Part shown: positions 50,319 to 59,363 of the stretch, one piece after another
Layout of the letters: each line of letters opens with the position of its first letter
How positions within the stretch are numbered: position 1 is the first letter of the stretch
NCBI GenBank assembly: GCA_037968995.1
Contig: JBBKWP010000266.1
Coordinates: 1-64,000 of the forward strand
Length of the DNA: 64,000 nucleotides
Direction of reading: 5' to 3'
From: JAEXNA01 sp037968995
GTDB lineage: Bacteria > Vulcanimicrobiota > Xenobia > Xenobiales > JADMJV01
The notes under the pieces: generated by a model
Told to the model about the DNA's origin: nothing
What the model saw: the letters and a program-made list of their open reading frames with translations, nothing else
The model's database searches: none
Program-made: the position numbers and the translations under genes

Positions 50319-50954
50319 ATGTCAAATCCGAAGTTGAAACTTACCTATTGGGATATGCCCGGGGGCCGGGGAGAGCCGGCCCGTTTGGCCATGGTGGTCG
50401 GCGGAGTGAAATTTGAAGACCACCGCATCGGATTTGCGGACTGGCCTCAGGTTCGTCCGAACGCACCGTTCCACGCATGTCCGTTTCTGGAGGTCGACGG
50501 TGTCGCTCTAGCCCAGTCCAACACCATCAGTCGCTACGTCGGACGCCTGGCCAAACTCTACCCCGAAGATCCTTGGCAGGCTGCCCTGTGCGATGAGATG
50601 CTCGATGCGGTAGAGGACATGTGGGTAAAATTTGGCACAACCATGTTCATCTCGGACAAAGAGGCTCTCAAAGCGGCTCGAGAAAAGTTGGTGTCCGATT
50701 CCTTCAACCACTATCTGGAAAAGCTGGGGCAGCGTCTCAAAGACGCGGGCGGGCAGTACTTCGCCGACAACCGTCTGACAGTGGCGGATCTGCAGGTGAT
50801 GGTGGTCGTGCGCGCGCTCGGTTCAGGAAAGTTGGACTACATCTCGACCGACATCGTCGAGACCGTGGCCCCAATTCTCAACCAACATATGAAGCGCGTT
50901 CTGTCTGAGCCCGCCATCAGCGGATACTATGAGACCTTGATGGCCGCCAAGTAG
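50319..50954 (+). CDS. Sigma-class-like glutathione S-transferase
   Basis: A 211-residue GST. N-terminal thioredoxin fold: LKLTYWDMPGGRGEPARLAMVVGGVKFEDHRI with the catalytic Tyr early in the first strand, PFLEVDGVALAQSNTISRYVGR with the Gln-Ser glutathione-binding pair, then an all-helical domain with GQYFADNRLTVADLQVMVV (N-capping box). KLTY-D-xGRGE and the QSNTISRY motif are typical of sigma-class enzymes, common in animals and protists and rare in bacteria. It has its own promoter region and is convergent with the sirtuin gene after 54 bases. Starting ATG at 50319 (MSNPKLKLTYW) is chosen; ATG 50307 four codons earlier is also possible. Confidence 0.87.
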   Translation: MSNPKLKLTYWDMPGGRGEPARLAMVVGGVKFEDHRIGFADWPQVRPNAPFHACPFLEVDGVALAQSNTISRYVGRLAKLYPEDPWQAALCDEMLDAVEDMWVKFGTTMFISDKEALKAAREKLVSDSFNHYLEKLGQRLKDAGGQYFADNRLTVADLQVMVVVRALGSGKLDYISTDIVETVAPILNQHMKRVLSEPAISGYYETLMAAK

Positions 50955-51008
50955 CCGGACGGACCTGAAGACTCTTCGTCGTCGCGGGGTTCTAACTCGT
51001 TCCCTTGG

Positions 51009-51758
51009 CTAAAGAGACGGATCCTCTAGCAACGCGGGGACCACAGACACTAGGTCGCCATCGAGTCGAAAATCGCACACGTGATCGTGCTCGGTGGGGC
51101 CCTGGTTGATGACCAGGTATGGCGCATCCTCAGGTGCGCTGGTCGGGACCGAAGAGGCCGGTTGCACCGAGAGCGTCGAACCCAAAGACATCACAAAGTC
51201 GCAAACCGCGGCCCACTGAAAAGCCCGCGTCAGGTCCTCTTCCACCAAGGCCTGACCGAAGCTGATGGTGGCCGGTTTCAGCCAGCCTCCGCAGTGCCCG
51301 CAGACCGGTGGCGACTTGGTCTTCTCCCACTCGGCGAAGGCCAGTGATGGCTTAGACATCTTCTGACAAGACATACACGTGATCTTTCGATTGGTTCCGT
51401 GCAGTTCGATCAGCTTGGTGTCGCTGTTTCCAGCCAGACTGTGAAGCCCGTCCACGTTCTGGGTGACGATGCCCTGGAGGCGACCTTGAAGCTCGAGTTC
51501 GGCGAGGGCCCTGTGGGCCGCGTTGGGTTGGGCCAGACGAAACGACTCATATCCCTCGTGTTTATAGTCCCAGTACTCGAGCCTGGCCTCGTGGCTGGAT
51601 AAGAACTCGTCGATCATCACAGGTCGGCGCTGTTTCCAGATTCCCTGGGGCCCGCGAAAATCGCGGATGCCCGAACCCGTGGACATTCCCGCGCCCGTGA
51701 ACACCAGGATGCGCTGGGCTTGACTGAGGGCTTCGCGAAGGGGCTGAAGATCTTGCAT
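51009..51758 (-). CDS. NAD-dependent protein deacylase of the Sir2 family
   Basis: A 249-residue sirtuin. The NAD site is ILVFTGAGMSTGSGIRDFRGPQGIW, followed by GIVTQNVDGLHSLAG and the catalytic His in LIELHGTNR. The zinc ribbon is formed by CMSCQ and CGHCGGW. These are all the residues needed for NAD-dependent deacetylation, with nicotinamide as product. It lies at the 3' side of the acyl-CoA synthetase gene group on the same strand, but 166 bases separate them. In bacteria Sir2 proteins often reverse acetylation of acyl-CoA synthetases, so the closeness to the AMP-binding gene at 51925 is suggestive. Confidence 0.92.
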   Translation of the reverse strand: MQDLQPLREALSQAQRILVFTGAGMSTGSGIRDFRGPQGIWKQRRPVMIDEFLSSHEARLEYWDYKHEGYESFRLAQPNAAHRALAELELQGRLQGIVTQNVDGLHSLAGNSDTKLIELHGTNRKITCMSCQKMSKPSLAFAEWEKTKSPPVCGHCGGWLKPATISFGQALVEEDLTRAFQWAAVCDFVMSLGSTLSVQPASSVPTSAPEDAPYLVINQGPTEHDHVCDFRLDGDLVSVVPALLEDPSL

Positions 51759-51924
51759 GAGGTTGGAGTTCTGGCGCTTTGCTGGGTGTTCCTACAAGCA
51801 GCGTTTCCTCTCGTCGTGTCCTGCCATTCGGTGAGGTCCCCCTTGGCGGTGTAGACGTTGATTGTTGACCCGGCCGCATCCGAAGCGCACGGCCAGCACG
51901 ATTCTTAAGACAAGGTCACAAACT

Positions 51925-53490
51925 CTACTCCGCACCGTCTGCGTTGAGCATCTCCCTCAACCGAACCCGATCCACTTTGCCCAAAGCGTTCCTGGGGATG
52001 CCCGCCACACAGTAGAACCGGCGCGGAATTTTGTGTCGCTCCAATCGGTCCTTGAGCCATCCTCGTAGGCTCTCCTCATCCAGTCGGGCGCCCGTATGGG
52101 TGACCAATGCGGCTTCCATCCGTTGGCCGAACTCCACGTCGTCCACAACCAAAACGGAGACCTCGTGAATCTCGGGGTGACTTTTCAAAACATCTTCCAC
52201 CTCGTGAGGATAGACGTTCTCTCCGCCGGAGATCAGCATAGAGTCGGCCCGACCGCGAACAAAGAGGTTTCCGCCCTCGTCGATGAGGCCGAGGTCTCCC
52301 GTTTCGCGCCATCCGTCGGGGCCGGAAGGCAACACGAAAGGCCCCTCAACGAAAATGCGTCCTAGTTGGCCGGTGGCGACCTCGGTGCCGGCGCCATCGA
52401 GCAAGCGGAGACGGTTTCCGGGCAGCGGCAGGCCGACGCTTCCCGGGGCTTGGCGCAGGGCTTGGGGCAGGGCTAGGGCGATCAGACCCGCTTCGCTTGA
52501 CCCGTAGAGATTAAAGACCACCGGCCCTAGAGCGTCGAGCAGGCGGAGGCAGAGGTCGGCATCCAGGGGCGCGCTTCCGGTGATCACGGCGGCCGGTCGA
52601 GGGAAAGCTCCCAGTAGGCAGTGGGGGAGCCAGCGGGCCAAAAGGGTCGGCACCGTCACCAGAAACGGCCGCTCGTCCGTGGGGAGTCGAGTCATCAAAG
52701 GAGCGATGTCGTATCGCTGGGCGGTTTGCAGCGGAGAGCCTAAGACCAGTGACATCGCAAGCGTCGCCAAGCCATAGCCGTGGTGCATCGGGATCGCCAA
52801 TACAACGGGTCGGTGCATGCTGATCGGAAGACTTTCTAGTAGTCCCGTCAGCAGTGGCAACAGTTGCGCGATAGTGGGGCGGCGCCGGATCCCCTTGGAG
52901 ATTCCGGTGGTACCAGAGGTCAAAACGATCAATTCGCCGCCGCGAGGCACCGCTTGAGGTTCGACCTTCGTATTGGGTAGCGAAGTGTCCACCGAATATC
53001 TCCATAGGTGGGGCGAACACCCGCTCAGCTTCTCTGCGTGGACGTCGTCGTGCAGAAGCAGTGAGATGCTCTGTCGTTCGAGTATCCTTTCCATCACCAG
53101 GATCGGCAGTTCGGGTCCCAACGGCAAGACGTCAGCACCCAGGCGAGTGCAGGCGAGCAGTCCCTTAAGGAACCCGCGTCCGTTGCCACAGACCAGCGCG
53201 ACCTGGCTGCCAGGTTTCACGCCGAACCGATGCGCCAACAGATGAGCCAAAGCCAGGGACTGCTGGTGCAGTTGGGTAAAGGTCAACGAACCGTCATCGT
53301 CCTGCAACGCCACTCGGGGGCCGAAGCGCAGCGCAGCCACAGTAGAGAGAAAGGCGTAGCTGTTGCGACAGCGCCACCAAGCGCTCAGAACTGCTACCAC
53401 TTCCACGGGCGAGAGCCGAAGAATTCCCGCCCGGCCCCATAAGGCGCGGGCGATCCGAGGGAGGCTTTTCAGGCTACTCCAGACGGTCAT
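51925..53490 (-). CDS. AMP-forming acyl-CoA synthetase/ligase
   Basis: A protein of about 521 residues of the ANL superfamily. Motifs: ELIVLTSGTTGISKGI (P-loop-like A3), NLYGSSEAGLIALA (A5), WRETGDLGLIDEGGNLFVRGRADSMLISGGENVYPHEVEDVL (A7 and A8), and PRNALGKVDRVRL (A10 with the catalytic Lys). It activates a carboxylic acid by adenylation and probably forms its CoA thioester. The first 40 residues are helical and may bind the membrane. The frame is open up to 53697, but upstream translation overlaps the SDR gene; the ATG at 53490 (MTVWSSLKSL) overlaps the end of the SDR gene by 17 bases. Substrate length cannot be read from sequence. Confidence 0.87.
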   Translation of the reverse strand: MTVWSSLKSLPRIARALWGRAGILRLSPVEVVAVLSAWWRCRNSYAFLSTVAALRFGPRVALQDDDGSLTFTQLHQQSLALAHLLAHRFGVKPGSQVALVCGNGRGFLKGLLACTRLGADVLPLGPELPILVMERILERQSISLLLHDDVHAEKLSGCSPHLWRYSVDTSLPNTKVEPQAVPRGGELIVLTSGTTGISKGIRRRPTIAQLLPLLTGLLESLPISMHRPVVLAIPMHHGYGLATLAMSLVLGSPLQTAQRYDIAPLMTRLPTDERPFLVTVPTLLARWLPHCLLGAFPRPAAVITGSAPLDADLCLRLLDALGPVVFNLYGSSEAGLIALALPQALRQAPGSVGLPLPGNRLRLLDGAGTEVATGQLGRIFVEGPFVLPSGPDGWRETGDLGLIDEGGNLFVRGRADSMLISGGENVYPHEVEDVLKSHPEIHEVSVLVVDDVEFGQRMEAALVTHTGARLDEESLRGWLKDRLERHKIPRRFYCVAGIPRNALGKVDRVRLREMLNADGAE

Positions 53491-54349
53491 GGAACTCGCT
53501 GAGCGCCGGATCGGGCGGCTGAAAACGATACTGGATCCATTCGAAAAGTCTCTCGAACGGCGGGACCATCCAGTGGACCGGCCCCAACCACCATGGCGCG
53601 ATGGAGCGTGGGCGCTCGATGAGCGCCCGACAGATGACATAGGCTGCCTGGTCGGGGGTCTGGCCAGGCATAGAGGCGTAAGCCTCGGTGGGAGCACTCA
53701 TTCGAGTGTGGACCAATCCAAAGTAGATTCGAGTACAATCGATGTTGCTGTGTCGAAGTTCTGGAACGGCGGCACCCAGCCACTGATCGAAGGCGGATTT
53801 GGAGCAGATATAGGCAGCCCAGTAAGCGGCCGGCGGGATCCGTACTCCCACCGACGAGACGTTGATGATCTGGCCACACCTCCGTGCAATCATCGAAGGC
53901 AGAAGAGCTAACTGCAGTTGGACGGGGCCGAGATAGTTGACTGCCATGGTTCGCTGAAAGTCGTGGTGTCGGTCAAGTGAGCGGTAAAGCGAACGTCGGA
54001 TCGATTTTCCCGCGTTGTGCACGAGCGTGTCCACGTGACCTTGCTCGCTGAGGATCCGTTCTGCGACCTCTGCGATCCTGAGCGGTTCCATGAGGTCTAA
54101 GACGTAACAGTGCGCTTCACCGCCGGCGGCCACGATGGTGTCTCGCAATGCCTCCAGTTCTGAGGTGCTACGGGCCGCCAGCAGTACGCGCGCTCCCGCC
54201 GCGCCGAGACGCACGCACAGTGCCGCTCCAATGCCAAAGGACGCACCGGTGACCAACACCGTCTTGCCTTCCACAGCTTGGCGCAGACGGGCCGGGTCGG
54301 CGCAGCCCGACGGGGCGAGAATTCGAGAGAGTAGAGGATTGGGCGACAT
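53474..54349 (-). CDS. Short-chain dehydrogenase/reductase, probably linked to lipid metabolism
   Basis: A 291-residue classical SDR. NAD(P) site KTVLVTGASFGIGAALCVRLGAAG, NAG motif in TLVHNAGKSIRR, catalytic Ser in IINVSSVGV and Tyr-Lys in AAYICSKSAF. The C-terminal 60 residues are hydrophobic and aromatic (PWWLGPVHWMVPPFERLFEWIQYRF), as in SDRs that work on fatty acyl or long-chain substrates near the membrane. It lies between the DUF5685 gene (9-base gap) and the acyl-CoA synthetase gene (overlap of 17), so an acyl-CoA or acyl-aldehyde reduction is plausible. The start MSPNPLLSRILAPSG is directly before the Rossmann fold by about 30 residues. Confidence 0.87.
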   Translation of the reverse strand: MSPNPLLSRILAPSGCADPARLRQAVEGKTVLVTGASFGIGAALCVRLGAAGARVLLAARSTSELEALRDTIVAAGGEAHCYVLDLMEPLRIAEVAERILSEQGHVDTLVHNAGKSIRRSLYRSLDRHHDFQRTMAVNYLGPVQLQLALLPSMIARRCGQIINVSSVGVRIPPAAYWAAYICSKSAFDQWLGAAVPELRHSNIDCTRIYFGLVHTRMSAPTEAYASMPGQTPDQAAYVICRALIERPRSIAPWWLGPVHWMVPPFERLFEWIQYRFQPPDPALSEFHDRLE

Positions 54350-54358
54350 AGGGGCCGG

Positions 54359-55774
54359 CTACAAGAAGCTTCCCAGTTCCCCTGCGTCCAAATACCAGCC
54401 TTGGCAGGTGGGGCATTCCTCCACTGTGACGCCTTTTTCGCGACTCAGTTCCAGGGTCTCGCCGTCGATAGGACAGACTCGTGTTCCGGGCGGGTGGACG
54501 GGAGGAGCCCCGGCCTGAGGGAATGTGACGAAATCTTTGGTCTCTTTACGTTTGCGAAGTTCGGGAAGGTGGGCGCCGTTCAGCCAGACGCCCGAGCACT
54601 TGGCGCAGTGAAACAGTCCCGCGCTGCCAATCGATTGACGGTCCATAGGCTTGACCCCGCAGCTGGGACAGGCGTAGTCGCCGGGCAGAAAGGGAGGTAT
54701 GCGCTGCAGTTCTTTAGGCGCACCGGCGACTTCGGGCTTTTGCAGCAGGTCGCCGTGCACTCTTTCCATTTCTTGCTCTCGATGAGAGGTCCCGGCGAAC
54801 CAGCAAAGTCCTGACGTCAATCCTCCGATGGCTTCGCAGCACGCGTCGTTGTCATGGCGCCAGTAGGCCGCTTTCTTATGACGTTGGCGCAATCCCTGGA
54901 GACGACTGTCCGGGGACGAGATTCTCCTGACGCCTTGGCTGAGTCGCTTGCTCAACCCAGTGATGCTGGAGGAGAGCGCCGGCCAAGAATCTCCACGCTC
55001 GGGCCGGTTCGACCAAGTCTGTATCAGGGTGTGGGCTCGCCTCGCAAGCTCCTCTTGAAGCTCGCCTATCTGCTGGGAATGGAGATTGGATAGAGGGTTA
55101 AAGCTGCTGCGTCGAGCGTCACGGACGCGGTCGTCGAGAGCGTCGACCACGTAGATGGCTTCTCCCAGGAGGCAACCGAACTCGCGCCATCGAGCCTTCT
55201 CTTCGAAACCGATTGGCCAACTTTCAGCAAGCCAGGAAAAGACCGATTGGGAGAAACGACCACTGGGAACCGAGGCGCGGCGGAGTCGTTCCAGGACGGT
55301 GAAAGCCTGGGTTTCGCTGAGGGCCGTTTCGACGACCGCTTGCTCGGTGCCAAAGCGGGCGAACGAGGCCACGGGAAAGGAGGCTTCTTCTAACGTCTTG
55401 AGTGCCTTGGCCATCTTGGGTTCAAGGAGCAGCAGACCGACACGCGCCGTCAAAGAGCCTTCGTCGCGGCGATCATCTTCGAGTTTGAGGCCGGCCAAGA
55501 CCAAGCCCAGAGCTCCAATTCCCGCGGGGATCGAGAGACTGGTGACCTTTCGCCAAGGGATGGCTGTGCAGCCTACGCTTTGTGGTGGTCGGGCCTCGTT
55601 TTGATGAGCCGCCTCGAGGTGAGCCAAGAAAGTCAGCTCATAGCTCAAAAATATGGTAGAGAATCGACCGCTTTCCTGTCGCAGGGTCTGGCACAGTCCG
55701 CAGTAGCCGGCTTGGTAAGCTTGCCGATCGAAAGAGGTGAGCTGGGAGTTTTGAGGTCGAAGTCGGCCGAACAT
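54359..55774 (-). CDS. DUF5685-type protein with C-terminal TFIIB-like zinc ribbons
   Basis: A 471-residue protein. The N-terminal 300 residues follow the DUF5685 pattern: MFGRLRPQNSQLTSFDRQAYQAGYCGLCQTLRQESGRFSTIFLSYELTFLAHL, where the Y-C-G-L-C motif and FL-YDLTFL-like part are diagnostic; the function is not known. The C-terminal third has two zinc ribbons of the zf-TFIIB type: CPSCGVKPMDRQSIGSAGLFHCAKCSGVWL and CPIDGETLELSREKGVTVEECPTCQGWYLDAGEL. Fusion of these two parts is unusual. It is the first gene of a short minus-strand group with an SDR and an acyl-CoA synthetase, and is divergent from the oxidase operon. No signal or membrane segment is clear. Confidence 0.8.
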   Translation of the reverse strand: MFGRLRPQNSQLTSFDRQAYQAGYCGLCQTLRQESGRFSTIFLSYELTFLAHLEAAHQNEARPPQSVGCTAIPWRKVTSLSIPAGIGALGLVLAGLKLEDDRRDEGSLTARVGLLLLEPKMAKALKTLEEASFPVASFARFGTEQAVVETALSETQAFTVLERLRRASVPSGRFSQSVFSWLAESWPIGFEEKARWREFGCLLGEAIYVVDALDDRVRDARRSSFNPLSNLHSQQIGELQEELARRAHTLIQTWSNRPERGDSWPALSSSITGLSKRLSQGVRRISSPDSRLQGLRQRHKKAAYWRHDNDACCEAIGGLTSGLCWFAGTSHREQEMERVHGDLLQKPEVAGAPKELQRIPPFLPGDYACPSCGVKPMDRQSIGSAGLFHCAKCSGVWLNGAHLPELRKRKETKDFVTFPQAGAPPVHPPGTRVCPIDGETLELSREKGVTVEECPTCQGWYLDAGELGSFL

Positions 55775-55913
55775 GATGTGTGTGAAAACTTCATAGATGC
55801 TCGCCTACATCCTCTAAGTGATTCGGCCGGCGTGAGTCCTCTTTTAAGAAAATGGGTTACTGTTGATTGTCTTCTCGAAAAGGTTGTTGAGCGGCGGGAG
55901 GGAACGCAATGTT

Positions 55914-56879
55914 ATGGATTTGGGTCTGCTGTATCTAGCGAAAATCCCCCACCTTTTTCTCGGGCACTCTGATGACGGACGATCTATCGCTATGCTTTTG
56001 GGCATCTGCGGTCTGATCTCTTTGGTCATTTTTGGAGTTGTGGCGGGCACCGTGGTCCGCTACACCCGCAACTACGCAGCAAAAGCTGGAGACGATTCCA
56101 CCTTCCGTGAGGCGCAAGATGAAGGAAAGATCGAATCGAAATTCGCCATACTCTTTTTAGTCCTAGTGATCGCCCTGGGATCCTACGGTCTCACGGTGAC
56201 GTGGAATATCGACTCAGTCACCGCGGAAAAGCAGCAGCAGCCCGATCTCATCATTGTAGGACATCAGTGGTGGTGGGAGATACGCTATCCTGGAAGCGAC
56301 GCAGTCACTGCGAACATCGCTCATATTCCAACCGGTAAGAGGCTTCTGGTCGCCATTGAGTCGGCCGACGTGGTTCACGACTGGTGGGTGTCGGGTCTGG
56401 GCCGGAAAATGGACGCGGTCCCTGGACGAACGAACTATTTTTGGATTCAAGCCGATCAGCCCGGTGTCTTTGAGGGAGCATGTAACGAATTCTGCGGAAC
56501 TCAGCACGCCTGGATGAGAATGGAGGTGGTCGCCGAGCCCGAGGAACAGTTCCAAGCTTGGTTGGAGTCTCAAGCCTTGGTCGCTCAGCCCGCGGTGGGG
56601 GACAATGCGAAAAACGGGAGCCTACTCTTCAACGAGATGAGTTGCGCCACGTGTCACTCCATTCGAGGCACCACCTCAGAGGCGGGAATAGGACCCGACC
56701 TGACACACGTCGCCTCTCGTTCAAAGCTCTTGGCTGGGAAAATCACGTATTCTAAGGAGAATTTGAAGGCTTGGTTGAGCGATCCACAAGCGGTCAAGCC
56801 GGGAGCCCATATGCCTCGATTCATATTTAGCGAAAAAGAACTCGATGACCTCACTGACTATCTGGATGGTTTGAAGTAG
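55914..56879 (+). CDS. coxB: Cytochrome c oxidase subunit II with fused cytochrome c domain (caa3 type)
   Basis: A 321-residue subunit II. Two N-terminal transmembrane helices (LLGICGLISLVIFGVVAGTVV and FAILFLVLVIALGSYGLTVTW) are followed by VGHQWWWEIRYPG and the CuA domain with HDWWVSGLGRKMDAVPG and CNEFCGTQHAWMRM, which holds both Cys, His and Met ligands. The last 90 residues are a haem c domain with CATCHSIRG and a distal Met in PGAHMPRF. Such fusion is typical of caa3 oxidases, in which electrons arrive through the attached cytochrome c. The ATG at 55914 follows GGGAGGG; a longer frame from 55863 is less likely. It opens a six-gene operon with oxidase subunits and a bc complex. Confidence 0.95.
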   Translation: MDLGLLYLAKIPHLFLGHSDDGRSIAMLLGICGLISLVIFGVVAGTVVRYTRNYAAKAGDDSTFREAQDEGKIESKFAILFLVLVIALGSYGLTVTWNIDSVTAEKQQQPDLIIVGHQWWWEIRYPGSDAVTANIAHIPTGKRLLVAIESADVVHDWWVSGLGRKMDAVPGRTNYFWIQADQPGVFEGACNEFCGTQHAWMRMEVVAEPEEQFQAWLESQALVAQPAVGDNAKNGSLLFNEMSCATCHSIRGTTSEAGIGPDLTHVASRSKLLAGKITYSKENLKAWLSDPQAVKPGAHMPRFIFSEKELDDLTDYLDGLK

Positions 56880-58528
56880 TGGTGACGCACGGTCCCAATA
56901 AACATCTGCTCCCTGAACCCGAGAGTTCTATCCCCTCGCCGTTTTCTTTGAACGGATTGCTGGCCTGGATGACCACGGTCGATCACAAAATGCTTGGGAT
57001 CCTTTACTTGATAATGGCTCTCGGTTTCTTTCTGATGGGTGGACTAGAAGCTTTGGCTATCAGGATTCAGCTCGCTCAACCCGAACTGAACATTATCGGC
57101 CCGGGCACCTTCAACCAGCTTTTCACCATGCACGGGACCACCATGATCTTTTTGGCCCTGATGCCGTCTTTGATCGGATTCGCCACATATTTGGTGCCTT
57201 TGATGATCGGGGCCAATGAAATGGCCTTTCCACGCCTCAACGCTATGAGCTTTTGGACCACTCTGTTCGGCGGGTTGCTGTTGTATTTCAGTCCGTTCGC
57301 GGGCGGCGCTCCGGATGCCGGATGGTTCGCTTACGCTCCCTTGAGCGAAAAGAACTACTCTTTCAGTCCCGGCCTCGACTACTACTGCCTCGGCTTGATG
57401 GTCACGGGCATCGGTAGCATCGGCGCTGCTTTAAATTTTTTCGTCACGATCGTGACGATGCGGACTAAGGGGATGGGCTATATGCGCATGCCGTTGTTCG
57501 TGTGGATGGTATTCATCAACTCCGTACTGATGCTGGGGGCTTTCCCGTTGTTGAACGCCGGTTTGGCGATGCTTTTTCTCGACCGTCAATTTGGCGCCCA
57601 CTTCTTCTTGGCGGATCAAGGCGGCTCGGCCCTGCTCTGGCAGCACTTCTTCTGGGCCTTCGGCCACCCTGAAGTCTATATCTTGATTCTCCCGGCTTTC
57701 GGTATCATCTCAGAAGTGATCCCGGTGTTCAGTCGCAAGAAGATTTACGGCTATCCTTACTTGGTTTTCTCCGCCATCGCCATCATGTTCTTGGCCTTCG
57801 GGGTGTGGGGACATCATATGTTCACCGCCGGGATGGGTCGCATTGTGAACACGTTCTTTGGAATCGGCAGCCTCTTGATCGCCATTCCTACTGGGATCAA
57901 GATTATTAACTGGGTGGCGACCATGAAGGGCGGATCTATCCGTTTCAAGGTTCCCATGCTGTTCGCGCTGGCCTTTTTGATCGATTTCACGATCGGCGGT
58001 CTGAGCGGAGTGACCTTCGCCCTGCCCCCCGCCGACTGGCAGTTGACGGACACTTACTTCGTGGTAGCGCATCTACATTACGTCTTTCTGGGTGGGACGA
58101 TCTTCGCAGTGTTCGCTGGGGCTTACTATTGGTATCCCAAGATCACCGGCCGAATGTACGATGACCGCTTGGGGCGAAGGCATTTTTGGCTGTTTTTAGT
58201 GGGCTTCCAGATGACGTTTTTGCTACAGCACGTCTTAGGAATGCTAGGTATGCCCCGCAGGGTCTACACTTACCCCGCCAATTTGCCGTGGTACGGCTTG
58301 TTGAACTTAATCTCGACGTGTGGAGCCTTCTTGATGGGAGCCGGAATGCTGGTCTTCATCTGGAACCTCTACAGAAGCCTGAAGAAAGGGGAGTTGGCCG
58401 GCAACGATCCGTGGGAGGCTACCACCCTCGAATGGCACGCTACCTCCCCTCCGGATCCGCTCAATTTTAAATTGCTCCCGGAAGTTCTGTCTAAGGACCC
58501 TCTCCTGGATTGGGGTAAGCGACCATGA
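56879..58528 (+). CDS. coxA: Cytochrome c oxidase subunit I
   Basis: A 549-residue haem-copper oxidase catalytic subunit with about 12 membrane helices. The haem a ligand is in MHGTTMIFLALMPS, the CuB/haem a3 site is WQHFFWAFGHPEVYILILPAFGIISEVIPVFSRKKIYGYP (His-Tyr crosslink pair HPEVY), followed by HHMFTAGM and the H of VVAHLHYVFLGG. The GHPEVY and YSRK-like lines show an A-type oxidase. The GTG start is at the stop of coxB (TAGTG), and the end overlaps the coxC ATG. It reduces oxygen to water and pumps protons. Confidence 0.96.
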   Translation: MVTHGPNKHLLPEPESSIPSPFSLNGLLAWMTTVDHKMLGILYLIMALGFFLMGGLEALAIRIQLAQPELNIIGPGTFNQLFTMHGTTMIFLALMPSLIGFATYLVPLMIGANEMAFPRLNAMSFWTTLFGGLLLYFSPFAGGAPDAGWFAYAPLSEKNYSFSPGLDYYCLGLMVTGIGSIGAALNFFVTIVTMRTKGMGYMRMPLFVWMVFINSVLMLGAFPLLNAGLAMLFLDRQFGAHFFLADQGGSALLWQHFFWAFGHPEVYILILPAFGIISEVIPVFSRKKIYGYPYLVFSAIAIMFLAFGVWGHHMFTAGMGRIVNTFFGIGSLLIAIPTGIKIINWVATMKGGSIRFKVPMLFALAFLIDFTIGGLSGVTFALPPADWQLTDTYFVVAHLHYVFLGGTIFAVFAGAYYWYPKITGRMYDDRLGRRHFWLFLVGFQMTFLLQHVLGMLGMPRRVYTYPANLPWYGLLNLISTCGAFLMGAGMLVFIWNLYRSLKKGELAGNDPWEATTLEWHATSPPDPLNFKLLPEVLSKDPLLDWGKRP

Positions 58529-59112
58529 ACGAGACCGAAATGAAGGAAGAGTTAACCTTCGAACAGCGCCAGACGCTGTTGATGATGAAGGCTTTCCTGT
58601 GCTCTGAGACGCTATTTTTCGTGGCGTTGATCGTGGGATTCATTTTCTTTCGGAGCGTGACTCCGGACTGGAGCACGGCCCATAAACATTTGGACTGGAA
58701 AGGGTCCGGTCTCTACACTGTATTCTTGATTCTCAGTAGCCTGACGCTCAACTTCGCGGTGAAGTTTTATGAAAGAGGCAAGCAGGCGGGATTCTATGTT
58801 TTCGCCTTCTTGACGATGGCTCTGGGGCTTGCCTTTCTGGGACATCAGGTGATCGAATACCGGGATCTCTACACCCAGTCTATCACCATACATGGCTCAA
58901 TTTTTGGCAGCGCTTTTTACACCCTGACCGGTTTTCACGGTCTGCACGTCGCCATCGGTCTGCTCTGTCTGAGCGTTGTTTTCACCTTGATGGCCAAAAA
59001 CCGACTCAGAAAGCCATCCTCTGGTGCCCGCGCCGTGGAGTATTACTGGCATTTTGTGGACGTGGTTTGGATCATCGTCTTCAGCATTGTTTATTTGGGG
59101 GTGGGGCCATGA
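58525..59112 (+). CDS. coxC: Cytochrome c oxidase subunit III
   Basis: A 195-residue protein with five membrane helices: AFLCSETLFFVALIVGFIFF, LYTVFLILSSLTLNFAVKFY, FYVFAFLTMALGLAFLGHQVIEY, FGSAFYTLTGFHGLHVAIGLLCLSVVFTL and YYWHFVDVVWIIVFSIVYL. The GFHGLHVAIGL and YWHFVDVVWI motifs are the family signatures. Length fits the short form of the subunit used by caa3 and related oxidases. It overlaps coxA by ATGA and the small subunit after it by four bases, so all are coupled. Confidence 0.95.
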   Translation: MNETEMKEELTFEQRQTLLMMKAFLCSETLFFVALIVGFIFFRSVTPDWSTAHKHLDWKGSGLYTVFLILSSLTLNFAVKFYERGKQAGFYVFAFLTMALGLAFLGHQVIEYRDLYTQSITIHGSIFGSAFYTLTGFHGLHVAIGLLCLSVVFTLMAKNRLRKPSSGARAVEYYWHFVDVVWIIVFSIVYLGVGP

Positions 59113-59363
59113 CAGAAACGTCAGATGCTGACGACGATATGACGGCCGGAGGCGACCCCGTCTCAGCCGACCACGAGGCTTTATACCCGGCGATCCCGCA
59201 GGTGCCAGACCGACCCAGTTACTCACCGATTTTGACCGGATTGGGGATCGCTGTGATGGCGTGGGGCTTTCTGACCGACGTCACTATCGGTGCCTGTGGT
59301 GTCTTTCTATTTTCTATTGGTCTTTCGATTTGGATTAAGGAGTTGACGAGTGAACCCGAATGA
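59109..59363 (+). CDS. Small membrane subunit of the oxidase (subunit IV-like)
   Basis: An 84-residue protein with an acidic head (TSDADDDMTAGGDPVSADHEAL) and two hydrophobic helices (ILTGLGIAVMAWGFLT and IGACGVFLFSIGLSIWI). Small two-helix subunits of this kind close the subunit list of many haem-copper oxidases. The ATG at 59109 is inside the coxC stop. It overlaps the Rieske gene by 14 bases. Identity with a particular COX4-type family is not certain. Confidence 0.65.
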   Translation: MTETSDADDDMTAGGDPVSADHEALYPAIPQVPDRPSYSPILTGLGIAVMAWGFLTDVTIGACGVFLFSIGLSIWIKELTSEPE

